A stretch of 64,000 nucleotides of DNA, taken from Pictodentalium vernedei. Its lineage: Eukaryota > Mollusca > Scaphopoda > Dentaliida > Dentaliidae. A program made the position numbers and the translations under genes. Below the pieces are notes generated by a model. It was given only the letters and a program-made list of their open reading frames with translations. It did not search any database and was not told where the DNA came from. Shown here piece by piece: positions 55,100-64,000 of the stretch (position 1 is its first letter; every line of letters starts with the position of its first letter). Location of the stretch: NCBI GenBank assembly GCA_031216915.1, contig CM062291.1, positions 37,576,484-37,640,483 of the forward strand. The letters run 5' to 3'.

Positions 55100-57655
55100 T
55101 TTGTTTTCTTTTCACATTGAAAGGATTTTGATCAATTGTTATAAGAGGAAGTCTTCCTCTGACTTTTGTAATCATTCTATATGTAGTCAGTGTACTCGTA
55201 TTAACTCCTGTTCTGTATCTGATTATTTTGATGACAACATGGGAAGCGTATGTAACGGTATGTTAGTGGGAAATTGGACATTCCGGTCCTTTCCCCGCAG
55301 GGTCACTCTACTTTATCAATTTCTATTTCAGACGATCAAGATTAGGGTGATGTATCTGTGATGTCTTCCAACAGTGTGCCTCCGTCGTCACAATTAATGA
55401 AGGGCTAGCGGAAAAGTGCTCATGTAAATACGCCAATTGCCTAAGAGGACCCTAGTAGGTTCGACGGCCTTTGACGTCTGCTAGCTCGCCCGGTGTAGCG
55501 TCCATTCATCGAATGGTTCGGCAGCCGGGTTCGTCCGTTGCGGTCTAGTAGGAGTTTTGGGGTGATGCGAGCACTATAAATCAACCAAATGCACACCCAG
55601 TGACAGCGGATTAGAGGGAGAACGGAGGAATCCTAAATAGCACAGCTTATCGCAGCATCCCAGCAACAACTGAATCTGTCGCATAATGTTTTATCCGACG
55701 ATGCTGGGTCGGGACGCTCCGCGGAAGCGGGTACGGACGTCCGAAAATTTCATCCGGTCCGACGGGATACCGAAAGGGATTCGGAGGATTTCGAGCTTTC
55801 CCTTTCGGAACAACATATGCTGTTGTGTATGTCATCTGACTTGATCTTCTACAGGTTCTTTCGTCGGACCAGAATGCTGCGATGCCGGATAAGAAACTGA
55901 TAGCGTCGGTGGACTTAGAAATTTTTGGTTCGGTGTATGGACATCGTCCCTCAGTTCCGACATAGTCCAATAATGTCACACAAACTTTCGAATTATTGAA
56001 CGACGCTATATATTTATTATTATATGCTTGCTATTACCAAGCATTTCTGGTTTCTTGTTCGCAAAGTTACGGAGATGTCTTTCAAAAGTGTGCCTCTGTC
56101 GGCATAGTTAATGAAGAGCTAGCGGCAATAAGTGCTCATGGAATATGTCTATCGCCTAAGAGGTCCCTTGTAGGATCGACGGAGTGACATTCGCTAGCTC
56201 ACCCGGTGTAGCGTACATTCATCGAATGGTTCGGCTGCCGGGTTCATCCGTTGTGGTCTAGGAAGGAGATTTAGGTGATGCGAGCACTATAATTACTTTA
56301 GTACTCACCCAGTGACGGCGGATTGAGGACAGATCGGAGGAAGCCTGTTAGTCCGGTTCCTGGCTTGTCCAGGTCCGTCCGGGCTGTGAGCGAGAGAGGT
56401 CCCTCTCTCGTCCAACAACATAGGGGACCGCATGTTGTGGTTCAGATATTTTACATTCGGAGCATATGTCCGTCGCTCGGGACGCTCCGTTATATTGACA
56501 GTCCGAGAGGCTGTCGATAATGCTTCCTCATCCTCACAGCAGTGCACACGACCGCACATTGGCTACGTGACCTCGAGTATCTGATCAGTTTCGTCATTCA
56601 GTGATTCCACGGCGAACAGGTCACGCCATCCGGTTGCCAAGGGACACGAGACTATACACTCCGTTCGCTCGCATATTAGTAGTATGCACGGGGGTAACGA
56701 TCACGGAGCTTCCAGCGGCAATGCATCATAGGACCGCTTCTCCACAGGCCTCAGTGACGGTCATGCTATCCGAGTTAGCACAGTTTTTTCGCAGCATCCC
56801 AGCAATCGACAGTTTCTTGGTCGAATCAGGAATTATCCGACGGCGCTGGGTCGGTGCGGTCCGCGGTTGCATCAGGTACGGACGACCGAACGCTTTATAG
56901 GGTCCGATAGGATGGCGAAAGGGATTCGAAAGATTTCGAGTTTTCCCTTTCGTAGCATCGGAAGCTGCCATACATATCTTCCGGCATTATCTTCCAGTGA
57001 TTGTTATTTCGGACTACATTGCTGCGATGTTGGATAAGAGACTTATAGCGTCATTGGACATGGAATTTTGGATCGGTTCAGGGACATTGTCCCTGACTTA
57101 CCGACACAGGCCAATAATGTCATTAGAACATGTGTATTATTTATCGACGCTATATATATATAAGCCTGCTACCAAGCATGATAGTTTAGTTTCTTGTCCG
57201 CAATGCTCATTTCTGCCTTTTATCATTTATACGAATAATTTATTTTGGCAGAACAGGGCATCCCGAGAGTTCATATGCGTCTAGACGGCGTGGTTAAAGA
57301 CTGGAAATAATCTTTTTCGCCATCTATGTCTTTTCCAACCACAATGTTGGAAACGACAATGATGTCTAATAGACTCAACTTTGACGCTTTATCATACGTA
57401 ATCCACCTTACTGAGGCGTTATCATTACGTCTTCTAGAGAAAGAATTCCGGGATATGATCCTCAATGTGATTTCTTTTGAGGGCAGTAGTTTGTTCACGT
57501 ATAACTCCGCCCTTCAGTGGCTGCTTGGAGTTGGTTAGATGTGACGCAGCCCTAGCTACATCCACGCGCGTGGATAGTAAGGTGAAGAACTCTCTCAGAG
57601 TCGCTTCGTTCTCGGAGAAGCTTCTCTTCGACGGCTACTTTTCAGCAATCCATGA
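55100..57655 (+). pseudogene. alpha3 gag remnants
   Basis: The same gag series as alpha1, with a deletion of about 430 bases after 'gagaacggaggaatcc' (55636). Many stops. Confidence 0.75.
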
Positions 57656-60600
57656 ATTGCTCGATTTACACGTTCTCTTGTCTATCTAGTGTAGCAAGAG
57701 ATTCAGACTGGGGCAAACATTCGGTGGTTGACTCAGAGAGTGCCACTGCAGTTGCCGGATCCGAGTTTTATAATTATGACGGTTGCCAGTCAAACAGGTT
57801 GGGATATAATATTGATCCCAACGGATTCGAAGTGCCAGGGTCTTTGGGTTCCGCAGTCTCTAAGCAAGTACTTATCTTCCACGGAATAATGTTTTTTTAG
57901 GCTTGCTTTATGTCATTGGATGAACATTATTCAGAAATGCATGCCCAAATCCTGTCCGTTAATTCGACAGTAGTGGCATATCTCCGGAACTAGGGAGGCA
58001 CTCATTCATTTCCGTTATTCAATTTAATGGAAAGAATCCTTCTGTTTGTTATAGTACACCAAGTTCTGCTTCGGTCCGTCATATTCCGGGTCGTCTGATT
58101 GTATTACCGGACTCCCGTTCACTTATGGGTTGCTTGTTGCCGTCAGAATGGACTCTCAACAAACAAGTATTCAATCAGATTTGCTATCAATGGGAGCGCC
58201 CAATGATAATTTATTTACAACACAACTTGCTTATCAATTGCAGACGTATGTGTTTGCTTGGCCGGATCTCTGAGCTTATGTTGTTAACGCTCTATTGATC
58301 TAATAGGACGGAATGATAGGATATGCATATCCTCCTGCGCTGTTGTTTCAGCAAGTATTGCTAAGATAAACAACCACAATACATTTCTGTTGATAGCATC
58401 TCTGTCTTCACAGAGACCGTGCGTAAATTTACTCTGATGTCTACTGTGGGACTTAATGCGAAATCTTCCTCCATGAGAGGATCTTTTTTCGCTGGGTAAA
58501 ATCGTGTCATCTTTATCACAACCCGCAAGGTCTCAACCTTCACAGATTCCGTTGTGTGGTCCTTATTGCATTGTAAGCATTGTACTGGACGAGCTTTGGA
58601 CGAGATTTCTTACTATAGGAGAACCTCTTCTTCGCTATACTATGCGGCTAAAGTGGAGGCTCTTCCGTCGTTGGTGTAGGGATCACTATGTTGATATTGT
58701 TGATTCCTCCATACTAGTCATTGCACCTTTTTAGCTCACCTGACTTTCAGTCAGGAGAGCTATAGTGATCACTCACCGTCCGTCGTCCGTCGTCTGGCGT
58801 CCATCGTCCGTCGTCCGTGAACATAGTGTTTGCGTCTTCTCCTCCCAAACCGCTGAACCAATTTAATTGATATTTGAGATAATAGTTTGTTATGACATCG
58901 CAATTTGATTTTGTTCAAATCAAGTTGCCCCGCCCATGGGTACACCCAAAAAGTGAGCTGAAATCTTAAAAAATCTTCTTCTCATGAACCCGCAGTAGCA
59001 GAGACTTGATATTTGGTGTGCAGCTTCCTTTTGAGGTGTAGACTCAGTTTTGTTCAAGAGAAGTTTGTGGGGCTATACTTGGCGTCGTTATGGGAGGGGC
59101 AAAATTTTTGGCCCCGCCCAAAATTTCTACTTTCCAAACCGAGAGGCTGATTTGAACCAAATTTTATGTGAGGGCTTATTGGGTCATAAGTACCTAATTT
59201 ATGCTGATTTTTTTTTCCCGTAGCCCCATGGGAACCGCAGGAGCTAAAAATAGAAAAAAATTAAAATGCCCATATCTCCAAAACTGCACGGCACCGAGAA
59301 TTTTTATTTGGTGTGAAGCTTCCTTAGGACCAACAGAAAGAATTGGTAAAAAAAAATTGCCATCGGTTTTATCATAGGGTACAGTTTCGGGACTTTGAAA
59401 AAGTGCTGAGTCAGCACTTTTTAACACTGTAGGCAATGGGAAAAACATTAAAAAATCTTCTTCTCCAGATCCAGCAGGCAGAATCTTTTGATATTTGGTA
59501 TGCAACATTGGAGGGTGGATCTGATTCAAGTTTGTTCAAATCGGCCCCCTGGGTTCATATTTGGGCTCAGTATAGGAGCCCGATTTCGAACTTAGTGCAT
59601 TTCTGGCAAATTTCTTAAAAAATCTTCTTCTCCAGATCCAGCAGGCAGAATCTTGTGATATTTGGTATGCAACATTGTGGGGTGTATCTGATTCAAGTTT
59701 GTTCAAATTGGCCCCCTGGGTTTATATTTGGGCTCAGTATAGGAGCCCAAATTTGAACTTACTGCATTTCAGGCAAATTTCTTTGAAAATCTTCTTCTCC
59801 AGATCCAGCAGGCAGAATCTTTTGATATTTGGTATGCAACATTGTGGGGTGGATCTGATTCAAGTTTGTTCAAATCGGCCCCTTGGGTTTATATTTGGGC
59901 TCAGTATAGGAGCCCAAATTTGAACTTAGTGCATTTCCGGCAAATTTCTTTGAAAATCTTCTTCTCAAGATCCAGCAGGCAGAATCTTTTGATATTGGGT
60001 ATGCAACATTGTGGGGTGGATCTGATTCAAGTTTGTTCAAATCGGCTCCCTGGGTTTATATTTGGGCTCAGTATAGGAACCCAAATTTGAACTTAGTGCT
60101 TTTCAGGCAAATTTCTTAAAAAATCTTCTTCTCCAGATCCAGCAGGCAGAATCTTTTGATATTTGGTATGCAACATTGTGGGGTGGATCTGATTCTATTT
60201 TGTTCAAATCGGCTCCCTAGATTCATATTTGGGCTCACTATAGAAGCTCGAATTTGAACTTAGTGCATTTCAGGCAAATTTCTTCAAAAATCTTCTTCTC
60301 CAGATCCTGCAGGCAGAATCTTTTGATATTTGGTATGCAACATTGTGGGGTGGATCTGATTCCAGTTTGTTCAAATCAGCCACCTGGATTCATATTTGGG
60401 CTCACGATAGAAGCCCAAATTCGAACTTAGTGCATTTCAGGCAAATTTCTTTGAAAATCTTCTTCTCAAGATCCAGCAGGCAGAATCTTGTGATATTTGG
60501 TATGCAGCATCCTTAGGGGGGTGAGATTCAAGTTTGTTCAAGCCATGTCCCTAGGTCCATATTTGGGCTCACTGTGGGAGCTTGAATTGTAACTTTGTTC

Positions 60601-62285
60601 GAAATGAGGAATTTTCTTAAAAACTCTTCTTCTTCAGATCCAGCAGTCTGAATGGTTTGATATGTGGTGAGTAGCATCCTTGGGGGGGGGGGGGGGGGGG
60701 GGGTGGGTGGGGGGGGGGAGGCGGGATTCAAGTGTGTTAAAGCCAAGTCCATGGGTCCATATTATAACTTAGTCAATATGAGGAATTTTTCTTTAAAAAT
60801 CTTCTTCAGATTCAGCAGTTGGAATGTTTTGATATTTGGCATGGAGAAACCTTGGGGGCTGAGATTCAAGTTTGTTCAAGCCAAGTCCCTTGGTTCATAT
60901 TTGGGCTCACTATGGGAGCCTGAATGACAACTTAGTTCAAAATGAGGAATTTTCTTTAAAAATCTTCAGATCCAGCAGATGAATGCTTTTGATATTTTTT
61001 ATGCAGCATCCTTAGGGGGGTAAGATTCAAGTTTGTTCAAGCCATGTCCCTAGGTCCATATTTGGGCTGATTGTGGGAGCTCGAATTGTAACTTGGTTCA
61101 AAATGAGGAATTTTCTTTAAAAATCTTCTTCTTCAGATCCAGCAGTCGGAATGTTTTGATATTTGGTGTGCAGAATCCTTAGGGGTGTGAGATTCAGGTT
61201 TGTTAAAGCCAAGTCCCTGGGTTCATATATGGGCTCCCTGTGGGAGCCCGAATTATGACTTAGTTCAGTATGAGGAATATTCTTTAAAAATCCTTTTTTA
61301 GATCCACTGGTCAGAATATTTGGATATTTGGTTTCAGCTTTTCTTAGGAGGAGCAGATGCAACTTGTGGAAATCAATTCTCTGGGTTGATATTTAGGCTA
61401 CCATGTCAGGTGAGCGCCCTCAGGCCCCCTGGGGCCTCTTGTTAGTATACTTGTTTGACAAGATCTACTGCAGCCTGTTATTAAGGTTATAGGTTTATGT
61501 TACCTCATACCTATGCACTCTATGATAGTTTACAATTGAGTCTTATGTCTCTTTATCTTAGTCAGTTAGTAACTTTTCGATAAATAGACTTAGAATCATT
61601 AGATTAAATTCCTATACGGAATTTAACTTCGGTTCTTATTTAGCTAAGTAATCATTTGAGCCTCTGGAAGCAGTAGTTTTCAAATTCTGACCTTTTAGAC
61701 AGTAATTCTGTTGGCTTCTCTTTTACTGAATAGTCAGTGAGTTTCATGCACTATCGGTGGATGATTTTCACTTTCGTAGTTTCGGAATCACTACTTCCTT
61801 TACTATTTAGGTTGGATTTTCGCATTAGAGTCAGGCTCCTAATTAATATCCGGAACCTATTGTTATTAAGGTCCTTCCGTCTTCGTACGGGCATAGGCCT
61901 TTACTCTGTCCGGTTAGAGTTTATGTATTTATAAACAGATATCTGTTTTATTACTACGGGCGTAAGCTTCTTCTGTCTTTGATGCCTAATAGAAGGACGT
62001 TACGCTCCATTCTATTGCTAATGGATTCAATTAACTATCGATACTGCTTATGGTATATCATTCACTCAGCAGTTGTGTTTGAGATTTCGGCTCTTGAAGT
62101 AAGAGTTCTTCTACATCTTGGGCTTACATTAATAGTGTCGCTATTATAGATTTTTGAAGGCTGCTCATTGCGCTCAGCCATCCACATTCATGAATTTTTA
62201 TCTCAGAAATATCGAGTCTATTTCTGGAGGCCTCTATTGTTAGGTCTATTATCTACTGCTCAGAATGTCATTCACTTAACAGTTG
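57656..62285 (+). pseudogene. alpha3 RNase H tail and YR remnants, split by insert
   Basis: RNase H-side sequence from about 57700, YR from about 58590, cut at 58732 and resumed at 61443, ending 'cagaatgtcattcacttaac'. Frames are broken throughout. Confidence 0.75.
58733..61442 (+). mobile_element. Helentron-like family A element in alpha3
   Basis: 5' hairpin AGCTCACCTGACTTTC with partner CAGTCAGGAGAGCT, then 'gtccgtcgtccgtcgtct'. A core of about ten units of roughly 167 bases follows, then hairpin aggccccctggggcct and CTCTTGT|T. The empty site is seen in alpha2 ('attgctattttttagtatac', 51785-51804). Insertion was between two T. A G-run of 22 lies at 60682-60703. Confidence 0.8.
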
Positions 62286-62375
62286 CTACTATAGCTAGGT
62301 AGGCTGTCTGTTTCGGCAGTGATTCCGTTCTGCTGCCCTCTTCGCTCTGGGCTATTTGACCCAGGGCAAGAAAAA

Positions 62376-62390
62376 GGGGGGGGGGGGGGG
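62376..62390 (+). repeat. G-tract (15 G) downstream of YR, alpha3
   Basis: Same position as in alpha1 and alpha2. Confidence 0.9.
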
Positions 62391-62870
62391 AGGGTGTTCC
62401 CTTGGGTCACCTGTTTTACTATGAAAACAAGGGGATACCTCCTCCGGAGTTAGTAATTCTGAGCTGTTATTGGGATGGTTGTTTAGTGAGAAGTTTATGT
62501 TTTAAAAATTCATTCAGGTCTTAGTTTTTTAAGTATAGCTTTTGAATATAGCACGTGTCAACGGACATTATTATACAATCCTCAGACACTTTTAAGGAGT
62601 ATTAAGAGTCTCTATTCTCTAGACTTACTTTATTTATTGGCTTACTTTAAAAATTATTAATATAAGGATTATACTAGATATTAATAGAGTACATGGATGT
62701 ATGATGCTCAATTTTGGAAGGTGTTGTATCTTTCTAATTTATCATAAATAAGAAAGATACATGTAAGGCCTAATACTTCTTTTTCCCTAGAGGGGATGAC
62801 TCTATTTTATATAATTGAGCATATTCCATCTTGCTGTATGTCCTTGGCCCTCCAGCCTTTTTACTATTCA

Positions 62871-63259
62871 GCTATGTCTGGGTCATTGGTACAGTATAAA
62901 AATGTTAAAAAATTTATAGTAATTTATATATTTTTTATACTTACCAATGACCCAGACGGGGATGGCCCTCCCTGGAGTTGGGAACTCTTACCTCCCCGCT
63001 GAGTACATAGCGCTTACCAGGCACTGGTTATAAGAATGTATAATGGCGCCAATTTCGGAACGTCCTTGACACTGCGCATGCGCAGTAGAGGTGAAGTGTG
63101 GAGGGCCATTCAGGACATGTTTTCTTTGGTTTTAGATGCAAATTTTGGGGATTGGGGGGCAAAATTTGTGTTTGGCCCTATATTTTAAGAGTTAGCACCA
63201 GCTATGTCTGGGTCATTGGTAAGCATAAAAAATATATAAATTACTATAAATTTTTTAAC
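62871..63259 (+). repeat. alpha3 internal complementary region and right terminal repeat
   Basis: 62871-62957 complements the outer ends. 63031-63259 is the right inverted repeat with ACTGCGCATGCGCAGT at 63071-63086. Confidence 0.9.
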
Positions 63260-63878
63260 TTTCCAGACTTTTTTGGAAATGCTTCAACTGAATGATTTAA
63301 TTTTAATAACCTACTCTAGAACGATGACTTACAGATCAAGTTTGAGTTTCATGCTGATTGCATTATTCTTGTGTGAGTTATGGCCCTTGGAAAAGTGCCA
63401 AAATATCAGTTTTCTGGACTTTTTTTGCAAACGCTTCAATAGAATGATTTCATTTTTTGGTAAACTACTATAAAACGATGACTTACAAATCAAGTTTCAG
63501 TTTCATGCTGATTGCATTATTTTTGTTTGAGTTATGGTCCTTGGAAATATGGAAAAACACCAAAATATCAGTTTTCTCGACTTTTTTCTGGAAATGCTTC
63601 AACGCAATGATTTCATTTTTGATAACCTACTATAGAATGATGACTTACAGAGTTCAAGATCACCAAAAACATCAAGTTTAGAATGACCAGTTACAAATCA
63701 GGACTTTTGAGTTACAGAACTGATTTTTGTTTTTATGCTGATATAAACAAGATAGTCATGCGCCATACATCAAAAAGGTGAGCATTTGCATTTTGAGAGT
63801 TAGTGCCCTTGGGAATCATCAAAATATCAATTCTCCTGACTTCTTTTGGAAATGGTTCCACTTAATAATTTGATTTTT
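63260..63878 (+). repeat. Family G tandem units
   Basis: Three to four units of about 165 bases ('acgatgacttacagatcaag', 'tttcatgctgattgcatta', 'aaaatatcagttttctgg'), the right flank of alpha3. Confidence 0.7.
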
Positions 63879-63920
63879 AGCTCAACTTTGAAGAAGTCAA
63901 ATTTGAGCTATTGTCATGGC

Positions 63921-63952
<32 letters not shown>

Positions 63953-64000
63953 CGTCCGTCTGTCCGTACGTCAACTATTGGCTATGGCTCGGGCTAGAGG
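63879..64000 (+). mobile_element. Helentron-like family E element, 5' end (cut by window end)
   Basis: 5' hairpin AGCTCAACTTTGAAG with partner CAAATTTGAGCT, then 'gtctgtccgtccgtccgtct' and the start of a 'ggctcgggctagagg' unit, as at 43134. It continues past the window. Confidence 0.7.

Larger units (their letters stand above)
54022..63259 (+). mobile_element. DIRS copy alpha3 (non-autonomous), with nested Helentron-like element
   Basis: Left inverted repeat 54022-54222, right inverted repeat 63031-63259, internal complementary region 62871-62957. Without the insert at 58733-61442 it is about 6.5 kb. Part of the first gag block is deleted near 55636. It shares the alpha deletion junction near 57660. 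Both inverted repeats carry the variants AATGGCCC and CTCTACTGCG. Confidence 0.9.

Noticed and set aside
59436-60090. Repeated open frames of 60-82 codons in family A units
   Set aside because: They follow the 167-base repeat unit, change frame between units and have no recognisable domain. They are shadows of the tandem repeat.

Overview
The window is AT-rich metazoan genomic DNA. It holds three exons of one host gene, surrounded by very large introns packed with transposable elements. The host gene is ABCF1 (ABC50 family), read on the + strand. The exons are at 2273-2412, 20254-20486 and 39017-39141. They encode consecutive parts of the first ATP-binding domain, including a signature motif, a Walker B and an H-loop. 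The introns between them are about 17.8 kb and 18.5 kb, and the next one runs more than 24.8 kb to the window end. The mix of repeats (DIRS elements, Helentron-like elements with hairpin ends and tandem-repeat cores, tRNA-derived SINEs, palindromic MITEs) suggests a lophotrochozoan, most likely a bivalve mollusc. That placement is inference from the repeats, not from a species marker.

The dominant repeats are DIRS-type tyrosine-recombinase retrotransposons, all on the + strand. I sort them by eye into three subfamilies. Alpha: 6304-13223, 46597-53603 and 54022-63259. Beta: 5921-20017 (split by alpha1) and 25593-30443. Gamma: 20615-34469 (split by beta1), a right-end remnant at 945-2150 and a left-end remnant at 42479-42738. 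Each fuller copy has inverted terminal repeats and, just inside the right one, an internal complementary region made of the complements of both outer ends. This is the DIRS hallmark. Beta2 keeps broken gag, RT, RNase H and YR. Beta1 has lost RT/RNase H and joins gag in frame to YR. The three alpha copies share one deletion that removes RT, and a duplicated gag segment.

Layout. 1-2150: Helentron-like tandem repeats, then a gamma DIRS tail. 2273-2412: ABCF1 exon. 2413-5920: MITEs, hAT-like elements and Helentron-like repeats. 5921-20017: beta2 DIRS with alpha1 nested, plus a SINE and a piggyBac-like insert. 20254-20486: exon. 20615-34469: gamma DIRS with a Helentron-like insert and nested beta1. 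34470-39016: microsatellite and three Helentron-like elements. 39017-39141: exon. 39142-46596: MITEs, SINEs, a LINE remnant, G-rich and Helentron-like repeats. 46597-63259: alpha2 and alpha3 in similar flanking repeats. 63260-64000: more Helentron-like repeat.

Many elements sit inside others, so insertion sites can be read by comparing filled and empty copies. These comparisons support T|T insertion for the Helentron-like elements, TTAA for the piggyBac-like insert, and duplicated targets for the SINEs and one hAT element. No intact transposon gene is visible. The only gene likely to make a functional protein is ABCF1.
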